A stretch of 64,000 bases of DNA from Planctomycetaceae bacterium (GCA_028284145.1 JANQSH010000191.1:1-64000), one strand, 5' to 3'. Positions 38,123 through 47,830 are shown, numbered from the stretch's first letter. The notes: generated by a model from the sequence alone, not told the origin. Translations and numbers: made by a program.

Positions 38123-38236
38123 CAGTTTCTTATTTTCCGCGCTGAGTCGAATTCCGATCACGCTTCGCATTGATTGTGCGAGCGAGGTTGGGCACTGTTG
38201 CGCGTTCAGACAGTTTTCCAGAGAGGTTTGTGTTCC

Positions 38237-39178
38237 ATGAATGAAAGAGTTATGCGCGGTGCGCGGCGCCGCGCTTTTACCTTGATTGAATTGCTGGTGG
38301 TCATCGCCATTATCGCAATTCTGATTGCCCTGTTATTGCCAGCGATTCAGGCGGCGCGGGAGGCAGCTCGCCGATCGCAATGTCAGAACAATCTGAAGCA
38401 GATCGGCATCGCTCTGCACAATTACCATGACATCTACAAATCATTTCCATCGGGTTATGTCGTGTCCGATGCCAGCACGGGAGAAACCGGTTTCGGCTGG
38501 GGCGCGTTGATTCTGGCTCAGCTTGACCAGGTGCCTCTACAGCAGGCGATTGATTATTCTGTTTCGTCCGACAATGCAGCGAATGTCATAGCCGGTGCCA
38601 GTTCGTTGAACGTCTTCGACTGCCCATCTGATGCGAACAACGTCGAAACGTTCAACGCCAACGGCTCGACGATTGCCACAGCCGATTACGTTGGCGTGTA
38701 TGGCTATGGCAATGTGTCGATGGACCCCGAAGGAATGATGGGTGGCGCGACCGGCATGTTTTATCGAAACAGTGCCGTTCGCATGAGAGATGCGACAGAT
38801 GGCTCATCCAACACTTTCGCCGTCGGTGAGCGGAAACAGGATCTGGCGTATTCCACCTGGTATGCGGCCATTCCCGGTTACACAATCAATGCCGGTATGA
38901 CAATGATGCCCATGATGACGGAAAACGCCGGTCAGCTTGTTTTGGGGCATGTTGGTCAACCAGCGATGTCCGCTATGGGAGGAAATCCCGCAATGCCGGT
39001 CATGCATCACACGGCCAACAATACGACTCACGTTGTGAATTTCGGCAGCCATCATACGGGAGGCACGCATTTCCTGCTCGTGGATGGTTCGGTTCGATTT
39101 GTCGCGGACAACATTGCTTACGACAATTACCGCTATTTCGGAGAAATCCAGGACGGTCAGACAGTCGAGCGTCAATAG
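38237..39178 (+). CDS. DUF1559 protein with type IV-prepilin-like N-terminus
   Basis: A protein of 313 residues. The N-terminus is a class III prepilin signal: [20 protein letters not shown], cleaved before Phe by a prepilin peptidase, followed by [21 protein letters not shown], the planctomycete DUF1559 hallmark. The C-terminal [17 protein letters not shown] segment is the typical H-x-G-G end. Met-rich runs ([10 protein letters not shown]) stand out at about 225-260. Function is unknown; the family is very numerous in planctomycetes and is probably pseudopilin-like. Its stop codon TAG at 39176-39178 is also the first three bases of repeat copy D. Confidence 0.93.
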   Translation: MNERVMRGARRRAFTLIELLVVIAIIAILIALLLPAIQAAREAARRSQCQNNLKQIGIALHNYHDIYKSFPSGYVVSDASTGETGFGWGALILAQLDQVPLQQAIDYSVSSDNAANVIAGASSLNVFDCPSDANNVETFNANGSTIATADYVGVYGYGNVSMDPEGMMGGATGMFYRNSAVRMRDATDGSSNTFAVGERKQDLAYSTWYAAIPGYTINAGMTMMPMMTENAGQLVLGHVGQPAMSAMGGNPAMPVMHHTANNTTHVVNFGSHHTGGTHFLLVDGSVRFVADNIAYDNYRYFGEIQDGQTVERQ

Positions 39179-39274
39179 AGCGTGTTACGCTCTTCCGTGG
39201 CGTGATGGACGCTGTTTAACCTTATATATGCTCCCATGAGCGAAATCCGTCACACCAGAAGGTAAACTGCTCTG
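39176..39274 (+). repeat. About 100-bp intergenic repeat, copy D (overlaps a stop codon)
   Basis: It starts TAGAGCGTGTTACGCTCTTCC and ends AAACTGCTCTG; the centre has drifted (TTAACCTTATATATGCTCCC). Its first three bases are the stop codon of the DUF1559 gene, so the insertion was at or changed the end of that gene. Confidence 0.88.
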
Positions 39275-39485
39275 GCACTTGCCTGAAACGATGGAACCTC
39301 ATCGAGCCGGTCTTGCGCCCATCAGCATGGTGTGAGGCCGGCTTTCTCGTTTTGTTGTGATGGAATGGACAATCGCAGAGGCAGGGTGATTACATCGGGT
39401 TGAATTCGTGTTGTGAGATTGTCACGATTGGAACCACGAACGCATCGCCAGGTCGCGGTGTCCAGAACCGTGGAGAAGAGGTGTC
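39179..39485. other. Intergenic region before the CCA-adding enzyme
   Basis: A 307-bp stretch with repeat D, then a weak terminator, then about 130 bp with no gene seen. Confidence 0.5.
39305..39354 (+). terminator. Possible terminator after the DUF1559 gene
   Basis: AGCCGG (39305-39310) pairs with CCGGCT (39338-39343), followed by TTCTCGTTTT. The 27-nt loop is long, so confidence is moderate. It lies 30 nt beyond repeat D. Confidence 0.5.
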
Positions 39486-40772
39486 GTGACAGGAATCGAT
39501 CCCCAACGGCAATTCGCTGCCGAAGTCGTACAAAAACTCAAAGAGGCTGGCTTTCAAGCTCTTTGGGCGGGAGGCTGCGTGCGCGATTTTCTGCTGGGGC
39601 GAATTCCGAAAGACTACGATGTTGCGACCAATGCTCGACCAGAGGAAGTACAAATCCTGTTTGGCAGACGTCGGACGTTGGCGGTTGGCGCAAGTTTTGG
39701 CGTGATGATTGTTCGGGGAAGCAAAGAGGAAGGGCAGGTGGAAGTTGCCACCTTCCGGACCGATGAAAGTTATTCCGATGGTCGCCGTCCGGACAGCGTT
39801 CGGTTTACGACACCCAAGGAAGATGCACAACGTCGCGACTTCACGATCAACGGGATGTTTTATGATCCCATCGAGCAGAGTGTGCTCGATTTCGTGGGAG
39901 GCGAGGCCGATTTGAGCCGGGGGGTTGTGAGAGCCATCGGCATCCCTGCTGATCGTATGCGTGAGGATAAACTCCGCATGTTGCGGGCCGTCCGTTTCAC
40001 CGCGACAATGGATTTTGAACTTGACGCTGCCACGGCGGATGCCATCCGCGCGATGGCAGAGGAGATTCACGTGGTCAGTGCTGAGCGCATCGCGCAGGAA
40101 TGGAAACGGATGCTCGGCCATGCTTCTCGCATGCACGCAGTCAAGTTGGCTCACCATGTCGGATTGTTGACAGAGATCTTTCCGGAGTTAATGACTGCCT
40201 GGAACTTGACGGAAAATCATCAAACTGTGATTGGAGATGAGAGTCCTGGAGAAGTAAGTGAGCGTACACTGCACATGTTGCAACTCTTGCAGTCGCCATC
40301 TTTTGAACTGGTTATGGCGGCATTGCTGCATACAGTGCCAGGCTCTGTGCGCGAGATTTGCCTTCGATTGAAACTCTCCAACAAGGAAGCGAACGAAATT
40401 GTCTGGCTGGTGGATCACCAGAGCAGCCTGGTCGACGCGGCCGAGTTGCCATTGAGTGAACTCAAAAAACTGCTGTCTCATCGATATCGAGATGGGCTGC
40501 TGGCATTGTTTCGCGTTTGCGTTTTAGCGAAAAACCGCGACCTTTCCGATATCATTTTCTGCGAAGAGTATCTGCAACGAACGCCAGAGGATGTTCTGAA
40601 CCCGCCGCTGTTAATTTCCGGCGACGATCTTGTGCAATTGGGAATGCAGCCGGGAAAACAGTTCAGGAAGTGGCTCGATGCCGTCCGCGATGCGCAGTTG
40701 AATGAAGAACTGGAATCCAAAGAGGATGCGTTGAAGTGGATTCAAAGTCGAATCAGTGATACCGGTTGCTGA
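39486..40772 (+). CDS. CCA tRNA nucleotidyltransferase / poly(A) polymerase family
   Basis: A protein of 428 residues. The class II head has LWAGGCVRDFLLGRIPKDYDVATNA (GG-x2-RD, then DYD as catalytic acid pair) at about 22-50, RRDFTINGMFYDP at about 118-130, and the DKLRMLRAVRFTATM segment. It lacks an obvious HD domain at the C-terminus. It should repair or add the 3' CCA of tRNAs; a poly(A) polymerase role cannot be excluded by sequence. Start is GTG 39486. Neighbouring genes give no further hint; the stop overlaps the remnant that follows. Confidence 0.9.
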   Translation: MTGIDPQRQFAAEVVQKLKEAGFQALWAGGCVRDFLLGRIPKDYDVATNARPEEVQILFGRRRTLAVGASFGVMIVRGSKEEGQVEVATFRTDESYSDGRRPDSVRFTTPKEDAQRRDFTINGMFYDPIEQSVLDFVGGEADLSRGVVRAIGIPADRMREDKLRMLRAVRFTATMDFELDAATADAIRAMAEEIHVVSAERIAQEWKRMLGHASRMHAVKLAHHVGLLTEIFPELMTAWNLTENHQTVIGDESPGEVSERTLHMLQLLQSPSFELVMAALLHTVPGSVREICLRLKLSNKEANEIVWLVDHQSSLVDAAELPLSELKKLLSHRYRDGLLALFRVCVLAKNRDLSDIIFCEEYLQRTPEDVLNPPLLISGDDLVQLGMQPGKQFRKWLDAVRDAQLNEELESKEDALKWIQSRISDTGC

Positions 40773-40966
40773 AGATTCCGGCCTGTATCGCAGGTGGAAA
40801 ACATGTGATGTGTGATCTGACTTACGAGTTCGTTTCCGCAATGGTCGAGGGGCGAGACGCCGTTCCGGGATTTGATTACGGGGCATCAGCGCAAGCGATG
40901 GCGGATGCCGTTCTGGATTCATTTGAGAGGAAGACCTGGGTCAACATTCAGGCAGGTCTCAATTGA
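40766..40966 (+). pseudogene. C-terminal remnant of a Gfo/Idh/MocA oxidoreductase
   Basis: An open frame of 66 residues starting inside the CCA enzyme gene. From about residue 13 it matches the extreme C-terminus of Gfo/Idh/MocA proteins (LTYEFVSAMVEGRDAVPGF, then AMADAVLDSFERKTWVNI). The N-terminal Rossmann and most of the second domain are absent, so it cannot be a functional oxidoreductase. It reads like debris left by a deletion that joined the CCA gene to it. The downstream AlkD-like gene starts 15 nt after. Confidence 0.6.
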
Positions 40967-40980
40967 GAAGAGGACCAAAG

Positions 40981-41685
40981 ATGGCGGAATCATACGACCA
41001 GGTGATGCGAAAGTTGCAAGCGGCTGGCACGGCGCAAAACCGTAAAGTGTACGCACGACATGGTGTCGACCGCGAAATGTTCGGCGTCAGTTTTGGCGAA
41101 TTGGGAAAGCTCAAAAAGAAGATCAAACAGGATCACGAATTGGGTCTGATGTTGTGGGATTCCGGGAATCACGACGCGCGGATTCTCGCCACGATGATTG
41201 TTGACCCCCATAAACTGACGAGTAAACAGCTCGATTCCTGGGCGCGTGATCTCGACAATGATGTGGTGACAGATGCGTTTGCCAAAGTGGTTGCACAGTC
41301 ACGATTTGGCAGAAGGAAAATGGAGACCTGGACGAAGCGGAAAGGGGAATGGATTTCGTCGGCTGGTTGGATTGTTCTGGCTCAACTGGCCATGTCGAAT
41401 GACGATGAAGAGTTGACCGATAATGATTTCCTGGCGTTTCTGGCAATCATCGAACAGACAATTCACGACCGCCCCAACCGCACGAGATACACAATGAACA
41501 ATGCTCTGATTGCGATCGGAATTCGTAACTCGAAATTGCAGAAGCGAGCGGTCGCGGCAGCGAAGAAAATCGGGCCGGTGGAGGTTGATCATGGCGAAAC
41601 CAGTTGCAAAACACCTGACGCTGCTGCCTATATCGCGAAAACGGTGGCTCATCACAAAGCCAAAGCCAGAAGGAAGAAGGCGTGA
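40981..41685 (+). CDS. AlkD-like DNA alkylation repair protein
   Basis: A protein of 234 residues built of HEAT-like helical repeats, matching the AlkD family (MGVSFGELGKLKKKI-type start, LMLWDSGNHDARILATMIVDP, WARDLDNDVVTDAF). AlkD removes bulky or methylated purines without base flipping and has no metal. ATG 40981 was chosen; 6 extra codons upstream overlap the remnant. The tail (HHKAKARRKKA) is very basic and may bind DNA. Substrate specificity cannot be read off; some members are only structural homologues. Confidence 0.85.
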   Translation: MAESYDQVMRKLQAAGTAQNRKVYARHGVDREMFGVSFGELGKLKKKIKQDHELGLMLWDSGNHDARILATMIVDPHKLTSKQLDSWARDLDNDVVTDAFAKVVAQSRFGRRKMETWTKRKGEWISSAGWIVLAQLAMSNDDEELTDNDFLAFLAIIEQTIHDRPNRTRYTMNNALIAIGIRNSKLQKRAVAAAKKIGPVEVDHGETSCKTPDAAAYIAKTVAHHKAKARRKKA

Positions 41686-41809
41686 GAGTACATTCACTCT
41701 ACGCACCCATCTTGCCGAGATGATCGGATAGTTGATACACTTTCCGTTCTGAAAAACCACGCCGACCGTGATTAGTCGAATGAAACAGAACAGGGAGGTT
41801 CTGCGGCAG

Positions 41810-43387
41810 ATGTTTTGCTCGCTTCGCCGAAAATTGATATTCGCTTCTTCGGCTGTCGTCGTGATGTTACTCATCACGCTGACCAGCGGGTTGACCGGTT
41901 TGTGGTCTTATCGCTCGGCAGTGGAGAAACTCGATTACAGTATTCATCAGGTTCCACGCCGGGCTGATCTGTCGGTCGCATGCAGTTGCCTGTTCGAACC
42001 GTTGTTGTACAAGCTGCCGGTAAAGCCGCATGAATCGCCGGTCACACCAGAGGAGATCGCACGATTCGGTCGATTTCAACAAACCGCCTTCACAACAAAG
42101 CTCGAGCAGGCACGGGGTGAGATTGCCGAGTTCCGGAGACGGGTTGATAATCTGCCAAAAATTCCCGCGACACGCATGCGGCAGGATGTGACGCACGGAT
42201 TGCTGATGGAGTTTGACCGGCGAATGGCCAATCTGGAAACGCTCAACGAGCATCTGAGCGATCCTGCACAGCATGCTGAAATGCAACAAGCGATGATTGC
42301 TGAGGTCGCTCACCTCGAATTGCTCTCGAGGCGAATCCCCGACGCGCAGTTTTCGTTGATCAATACGCTGGAGTCGGCCAAGGATGTTTACACGACACGA
42401 TACTGGACAATTGCCCTGAATACCGTTTTTGTGGGTGGGTTGGTGATAGGTCTGTTTTTCTGCGGTTTCCGATGGTTCATCATCCCCATGCGGCGTTTGC
42501 GTGAAGCCGCCGCGCGAGTGGCACAAGGGGATTTGAGTTATCGCGTCGAGATCGAAACGAATGACGAGTTGTCGGAGTTTGCGGAAACCTTTAACAGGAT
42601 GATCGCCGGTTTTCAGGAAACGCGTTCAAATCTGGATTGCCAGGTGGAAGAGCGAAGTCGGCAACTCGTGCGGTCGGAGCGTCTCGCGGGTATTGGTTTT
42701 CTCGCAGCCGGTGTGGCCCATGAGATCAATAATCCGCTTTCTGCCATTTCGATGGCGTCTGATTCGCTGATCGAGCGTCTGGAGATATCAGGTGAGAATC
42801 CGACGGCTGAAGATAAAGAAATTCAACGCGAATACCTGAAAATGATACAGACGGAATCGGACCGCTGTCGGCAGATCACGTCGCGCTTGCTCGATTTCGC
42901 ACGCGGACAGGAAGACACCCGATCAGAAGTGGACATCAACGGCTTGATTTCGGAGGTGCTGTTGATGGTGCGGCCGATGGGCAAATATCGGGATCGCAAG
43001 ATCACGTTCCATCCTGGTGCCCCAATCGAGATCGAGGCCAACGGCCCGCAGATCAAGCAGGTGGTGTTGAATCTCGTGGCCAACGGTCTGGAATCGATGG
43101 ACGCTGGCGGAAACCTGCGAATCAATGTTGTTGAGCAGACTGAAGAGGTGATTGTCGAATTCCAGGACGAAGGTTGCGGCATGACCGCCGAGGTCATTGA
43201 GCACCTCTTCGAGCCATTTTACACACAACGTAAAGGTGGACGCGGAACCGGACTGGGCTTGTCGATCAGCCATCGGATAGTGAGCGAACATGGCGGCACA
43301 CTCGAACCTTCCAGCGCAGGACCTGGGCAGGGGAGCCTGTTCCGAATGATCCTTCCGCGCAAGTCGATTCAATCTCAGGCGGCATGA
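41810..43387 (+). CDS. Membrane sensor histidine kinase
   Basis: A protein of 525 residues. Two membrane helices lie at about 10-35 (LIFASSAVVVMLLITLTSGLTGLW) and 205-230 (VFVGGLVIGLFFCGFRWFII), with an extracytoplasmic helical sensor of about 170 residues between. HAMP (about 230-285) precedes HisKA, where AHEINNPLS holds the phospho-accepting His (about 305). HATPase_c has NLVANGLESM (N box), DEGCGM (G1) and GTGLGLSIS (G2). No response regulator gene is adjacent, so the partner is elsewhere. ATG 41810 follows GGGAGG by 11 nt; GTG 41768 and ATG 41780 are alternatives. Repeat E lies 16 nt after the stop. Confidence 0.9.
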   Translation: MFCSLRRKLIFASSAVVVMLLITLTSGLTGLWSYRSAVEKLDYSIHQVPRRADLSVACSCLFEPLLYKLPVKPHESPVTPEEIARFGRFQQTAFTTKLEQARGEIAEFRRRVDNLPKIPATRMRQDVTHGLLMEFDRRMANLETLNEHLSDPAQHAEMQQAMIAEVAHLELLSRRIPDAQFSLINTLESAKDVYTTRYWTIALNTVFVGGLVIGLFFCGFRWFIIPMRRLREAAARVAQGDLSYRVEIETNDELSEFAETFNRMIAGFQETRSNLDCQVEERSRQLVRSERLAGIGFLAAGVAHEINNPLSAISMASDSLIERLEISGENPTAEDKEIQREYLKMIQTESDRCRQITSRLLDFARGQEDTRSEVDINGLISEVLLMVRPMGKYRDRKITFHPGAPIEIEANGPQIKQVVLNLVANGLESMDAGGNLRINVVEQTEEVIVEFQDEGCGMTAEVIEHLFEPFYTQRKGGRGTGLGLSISHRIVSEHGGTLEPSSAGPGQGSLFRMILPRKSIQSQAA

Positions 43388-43707
43388 AACGGGTTTGTTC
43401 TTCTAGAGCGTATTACGCTCTCTTGTGGCGCGATGTGCGCCGTTTGACCTGTAAATACAGGCTCCCACGAGCGAGAACCGTCACACGAAAAGGTAAACTG
43501 CTCTATAGCGCATTGCAAATCATCGTAGCGACTGTTCGATCCTGCTTTTTTCGGAGTCGTCACTCAATGGCATTCCCACACGGTGTTCATGATTCAAGTG
43601 GGGGGGAATCCAGAAGAAAGAAGATGGATTCCTGACTGCACAGGAATGACTTCCATTTTGCAGCCGTCCGGAAAATTCGACATGAATTGCCAACTCAACG
43701 CGACAAA
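43388..43707. other. Convergent intergenic region with repeat E
   Basis: A 320-bp stretch between the kinase and the PQQ-propeller gene. It holds repeat E and, at 43605-43632, an inverted repeat GGAATCC/GGATTCC with a purine-rich loop; no clear T-run follows on either strand. Confidence 0.5.
43404..43505 (+). repeat. About 100-bp intergenic repeat, copy E
   Basis: It is one of the best copies: TAGAGCGTATTACGCTCT at the left, internal CCTGTAAATACAGG (6-bp stem), and AAACTGCTCTA at the right. The segment GGCGCGATGTGCGCC also forms a hairpin here. It lies 16 nt after the histidine kinase stop. Confidence 0.93.
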
Positions 43708-45411
43708 TCAAGGTAATTCGCCCTGATTTGTGCCGGGTGAATCAAGATGGCGGATGACATAGGCAGCCGCTTCGCGATCGTTTCTGACCAGCAGATGGTT
43801 GTCGACGATGACCGGATGATTCCAGGTCATGCTCTCCAGAGCTTTGAAGCGGCAGAGTTCTTTCCCTCCCTCCGGACTCACATTCAGAAGAATGACATCT
43901 CCATTTTCGGCCATCGCCAATAGTGCATTATCGAGTAACAGGAGTTGGCCGTATTTGATGGGCGGTTCAGTTCGGATTCTCCAGACACGTTTGCCGGTCG
44001 ACGCCTCCACACAGGTCAGAATCGAATCGTCCAGACCATAGAGATAGCCGTCTCGATAGACGGCATCGTTGAATTTCAGTTTGAACTTGTTATTTCCGGC
44101 ACCCTTCCAGGCATCCTTAACCGTCCACTTTCCATCCTTTTGCCTGATATTCAGTTTCGCGCTGCCAAGAGAATATCCTGACCCGATAAACAGGTCGCCA
44201 TCGTCGAGCACGATGGGTTGTGCGACATTGATTTGGAAAGTGTTCTGCCAGGGGAAATGCCAAAGCTCTGCACCATCCTCAATTCGATGACCGGTGACGG
44301 AATCGCCGTTGAAAACGACAAGTTGATCCACGCCATCGATTGTTTCGTGACGCACGCCGGCATAGCCTGCGGGATGATTGCCCGCCGCCCAGAGCAGCTC
44401 TCCATCGAAGCGGTCGTATGCGGTTACACCACGACCATTTTGTCCACCCGGATTGACAATCACCTTGTCGCCCACAATCAGTGGGGAGCCAGTCATACCA
44501 TGTTCGATGTTTTCCGCCCGCGCGTCGGTGAGAATGTTGGTTTGCCACAAGGCTCGACCAGTCATCGCTTCGTGACAGGTGAGAATGCCAGTGGCCCCCA
44601 ACGCATAAACGCGGGAATCGTGTACCGCGGGAGTGGCTCGCGGACCATCTCCGCCCAGGCCTGCAGGATGCGAAAAGCGGGTTCTGGTTGGCGAAGCCCA
44701 CTTTTGCAAACCCGTTTCGCGGTTGTAACAGACGACCACTTCCATCTCACCACGTTGCTCGTGCGTAAAAATTTTCTTGCCGACCGCTGCAAAGGAAGAC
44801 CAACCAAGCCCAATCGGATGTCGCCATTGTGAGTGGGGTGGCCTTTGGTTCCAGTCCGGTTTGACAGAGGTTGGAATGATGCCATTACGGTTCGGGCCGC
44901 GAAATTGCGGCCAATCATGTCTGGATGTTGGCAACGTGAAAACATTGTCGACACCATGATCGGGTGGTCGCTCAATTGGTTTTGGGGGTGAAAACCGAAA
45001 AGGCAGATCATTCCAGTAACGCTCGGCCCGTTCTTCCGGCGTTTCACTCCACCGGAGCGAATAACGCGGCAGAAAGTCACCGTATGTTCCTTCGTTGCGG
45101 AAAACAGCCTTAAAAACGGCATAGAGTAAACAGGCTGTGCCAAATCCTTTAATTCGGGTCTTCCAGCTCAAACCCGATCCGAAAAACCACCAAAGCAGGA
45201 AGGCGCACAGAAAAGTTCCGAACGTAATGTACGACCGCATGATCTGTTGTGTACGGTCATTCGCCGTATACCAGACAACCACTTCGGCAACCAATGTGAG
45301 TCCGGTAATGACCAGGCCGGTCTTCCAGCGAAAACCGGATTTGGAATTCGTTGTGTCATCAGTTGGTGTTGGCGGCACGGGGATCTTGTTTTCGTCAGGC
45401 TGTGCTGACAT
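43708..45411 (-). CDS. Membrane-anchored PQQ-like beta-propeller protein
   Basis: A protein of 567 residues. About 30 polar residues precede three membrane helices (TGLVITGLTLVAEVVVWY; ITFGTFLCAFLLWWFFG; GFGTACLLYAVFKAVF). From about residue 160 comes a propeller of BamB/PQQ type: WPQFRGPNRNG, then blades such as VVVCYNRETGLQKW, LTCHEAMTGRALW, VTAYDRFDGELLWAAG and LTCVEASTGKRVWR. The fold is probably on the outer side. The PQQ cofactor need not be bound; planctomycete members are often non-enzymatic or unassigned. GGAGAG precedes ATG 45411; ATG 45429 is an alternative. Confidence 0.85.
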   Translation of the reverse strand: MSAQPDENKIPVPPTPTDDTTNSKSGFRWKTGLVITGLTLVAEVVVWYTANDRTQQIMRSYITFGTFLCAFLLWWFFGSGLSWKTRIKGFGTACLLYAVFKAVFRNEGTYGDFLPRYSLRWSETPEERAERYWNDLPFRFSPPKPIERPPDHGVDNVFTLPTSRHDWPQFRGPNRNGIIPTSVKPDWNQRPPHSQWRHPIGLGWSSFAAVGKKIFTHEQRGEMEVVVCYNRETGLQKWASPTRTRFSHPAGLGGDGPRATPAVHDSRVYALGATGILTCHEAMTGRALWQTNILTDARAENIEHGMTGSPLIVGDKVIVNPGGQNGRGVTAYDRFDGELLWAAGNHPAGYAGVRHETIDGVDQLVVFNGDSVTGHRIEDGAELWHFPWQNTFQINVAQPIVLDDGDLFIGSGYSLGSAKLNIRQKDGKWTVKDAWKGAGNNKFKLKFNDAVYRDGYLYGLDDSILTCVEASTGKRVWRIRTEPPIKYGQLLLLDNALLAMAENGDVILLNVSPEGGKELCRFKALESMTWNHPVIVDNHLLVRNDREAAAYVIRHLDSPGTNQGELP

Positions 45412-45682
45412 CTCTCTCCATTCATTCATCGATGATTGAGTATTGGCCATTCGGGAAATCGATCGCCGATTCAACCAGGGGGAGATTCAGTGAGACGATG
45501 AATACCCTTTTCGTATGACCTTTGTTCGGGAACTTTGCCGTTCGAAAACTTTGCGGCAGAATTGATCTGCCTCGATTCATATTAGGAATGGAATGAGAGC
45601 CTGCCAACTGAATGATCGATTTAATGTTACATGAATAATCGGACATGTTCGAACCTGGATCAATGTCATGCCAGGCGATTGT

Positions 45683-46201
45683 TCAGGGAAGAAGGCGGTC
45701 GTGCTCATCTGGTGTTGGCATGCGGCATGTTTCTTTTTTCCCAAAGAACCGGTAGCGATTGGCCGCGATGATTCGGTATCCGATATCACGAATCGGTTTG
45801 GGCACAATCCACAGCAATCCCCCCAGAATTCTCCAAATGTGGCCCATGTTCCAGAACAGTCGGACAATTGCGGAGGAATACCGGTACGTCAATTCGCTGG
45901 TTTGCAGAATGACCGTGTTCATGTTCTCCCGGTCGGAAACTTCGAGTCTTTCCTGCGCCGTTTCTCCTTGCAGCGGTGCGAGTTTGATGTTCCTGCGACG
46001 GTCATGTCTCAGAACAAAATCGACAAGCCGATTGCAAAGTCCACACACGCCATCGAAGTAAAGAATCGGAACCGATGCATCGGAAACAGGAATGCCATCT
46101 TCTGGCGTGGCATGAGCTTTCGAGTCGGAATGTTCACCGTTGTGAGTCACGATGTTTGAGTCGCCTGATTTGAGTTGAAAGTGTGGTTGAATCGTGTTCA
46201 T
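45683..46201 (-). CDS. DCC1-like thiol-disulfide oxidoreductase family (DUF393)
   Basis: A protein of 172 residues from ATG 46201. After about 45 polar residues comes the DUF393 motif, ILYFDGVCGLCNRLVDFVLRHDRR, with the DGxCxxC (DGVCGLC) thiol pair at about 52-58. The C-terminal part (YRYSSAIVRLFWNMG, KPIRDIGYRIIAANRYRFFG) is typical. The family has a thioredoxin-like fold and unknown substrate. It is divergent from the vWA gene with repeat F between, 32 nt upstream of its start. Confidence 0.85.
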   Translation of the reverse strand: MNTIQPHFQLKSGDSNIVTHNGEHSDSKAHATPEDGIPVSDASVPILYFDGVCGLCNRLVDFVLRHDRRRNIKLAPLQGETAQERLEVSDRENMNTVILQTSELTYRYSSAIVRLFWNMGHIWRILGGLLWIVPKPIRDIGYRIIAANRYRFFGKKETCRMPTPDEHDRLLP

Positions 46202-46745
46202 TCTCTGGTCAACTGTTACGCAAATCTCGCCGCTAGAGCGTATTACGCTCCTTCGTGGCACGATGGACGTTTTTCGTCCTGCAAATACAGATTCCCGCGA
46301 GCGAGAAGCGTCACACGAAAAAGTAAACTGCGCTATTGTAAATGTTATAGTTGCAATCGTTGAACGGCAAAGTTGATTCCCTTAACGAATGAACCGCCGT
46401 ATCAAGTCGTTGTTAACACCATTCCAACTGCGATTTGTCCCGCGGAATCGGCACAATCGACAATCACTTCCATGAGGAAGTGGAAATCAGCCCTCCGATT
46501 GTCCGTGCGTCACAGTCCAGCCGTTACATTTGTCAAGCGGGCGGCTGACTCAGTTTTTTCCCGTTAGAGCACATCCGAGATAACCGTAGCGTCATCCGAA
46601 CGGGTATTTTAGTTCCAAATGGTCCGCCAGCCGCTACGATAAAACCAGACGTAGTCTAGCCTCTTTTTTCCCCGTCCGGAATGTGATAACATCACATGTC
46701 CAATCCGCACCGTTTTCCAATGGTTGTCGAGGAGAACCCGGTCGT
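46202..46745. other. Divergent intergenic region with repeat F, 544 bp
   Basis: It holds repeat F at its left end. The remaining 400 bp have no gene; the arms CCCGTT/AACGGG and GTAGCG/CGCTAC at about 46560-46640 are weak inverted repeats. The vWA promoter should be here. Confidence 0.5.
46234..46335 (+). repeat. About 100-bp intergenic repeat, copy F
   Basis: It starts TAGAGCGTATTACGCTCC, has CCTGCAAATACAGATTCCC in the centre and ends AAACTGCGCTA. It lies 32 nt upstream of the DUF393 gene and points away from it. Confidence 0.9.
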
Positions 46746-47804
46746 ATGGAGTTCATCCCCTTCGTCGTACCGCCAAAAGGTTGCAAGATCTACGGTCCGC
46801 CTATAAGTGTGGGGCATCCGCACGACGAGCGACCCGACGACAACTTCATGCAGCGGCCCATTCCTCGCATTTTCATTTCGATCGCTCTCGTGGCTTCGGT
46901 TGGCCTGCATCTGATTGTCCTGCTTTCTTTGGTCCCGTTTCTGATTGAGCCGAAGGTCGAATTGCGCGATGACGGATTGAGTTCGGCATGGCAGGAAAGT
47001 GAGTCGGTCGAATTCGAGACGATCGAATTGACAACGGTTGGCGAACTCGAACCCGAAATTGCTGAAGCAGAATCGGAAAACGAATTGGAACCTGAACTGC
47101 CGGGACTGGCAGAGGATATCGAGTTGGCGGCTGGTTTGCCGAACATGACTTTGGTTTCGTTGCCGGCGGTATTTGATCCTAATGCAAACGCAGGTTCGTC
47201 AGGTAGACGGTCCGCGGGCAGCCAGGGGAGAACCGCAACTGTTCACCGGGTGGCATCGCGTGCTGGTGGCAGTCCATCTCAGGAGAAACAATCTGGCGGA
47301 TCCTTTTTCGGGGTTCGCGGTGAAGGGAATCGCTTCGTGTATGTCGTCGATTGTTCCGGCAGTATGAATGAGCGGAACTTCGGGGCGAACATCACACGGT
47401 TTGGTCGGCTGAAAAACGAGTTGACGGCTTCCATCCAGGGATTGAACAGCCATCAGTCCTTTTTTGTGATTTTCTTCAACCACCAGGCGCATCCGATGCC
47501 GGCGAAGAATCTGCTTCCTTCCATTCCCAGGCATCAAAATCAATTTGTGGGCTGGATGCGGCGCATTCCGGCGATGGGTGACACGGATCCGCGGATGGCC
47601 ATGATGACGGCGATGCGGCTGCGGCCCGATGTCATTTATTTTCTGACCGATGGCGAGTTTCCGGTGTTCGTGTCGAATGACCTGCTGCAGATGCGATCTT
47701 CCAATGTCACGGTGCACACGTTGGCGTTTGGGGAAAAAGGTTCGGAACCGATTTTGAAGCAGATTGCTGAGAACAATAACGGTCAATATCACTTCGTGCC
47801 CTGA
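46746..47804 (+). CDS. von Willebrand factor A domain membrane protein
   Basis: A protein of 352 residues. A cytoplasmic start of about 40 residues precedes one membrane helix (IFISIALVASVGLHLIVLLSLV). A Glu-rich, disordered stretch follows (about 75-145), then a short Gly/Ser linker. The C-terminal vWA domain (about 195-350) has the MIDAS motif VYVVDCSGSMNE (DxSxS) and YFLTDGEFP. Such domains bind partners through Mg2+. Planctomycete genomes carry many vWA proteins of unknown role. GAGGAG precedes ATG 46746; ATG 46683 is an alternative. It converges on the Ser/Thr kinase gene. Confidence 0.85.
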   Translation: MEFIPFVVPPKGCKIYGPPISVGHPHDERPDDNFMQRPIPRIFISIALVASVGLHLIVLLSLVPFLIEPKVELRDDGLSSAWQESESVEFETIELTTVGELEPEIAEAESENELEPELPGLAEDIELAAGLPNMTLVSLPAVFDPNANAGSSGRRSAGSQGRTATVHRVASRAGGSPSQEKQSGGSFFGVRGEGNRFVYVVDCSGSMNERNFGANITRFGRLKNELTASIQGLNSHQSFFVIFFNHQAHPMPAKNLLPSIPRHQNQFVGWMRRIPAMGDTDPRMAMMTAMRLRPDVIYFLTDGEFPVFVSNDLLQMRSSNVTVHTLAFGEKGSEPILKQIAENNNGQYHFVP

Positions 47805-47830
47805 ATTGGTTGGCGGATTGAACCAGTCAG

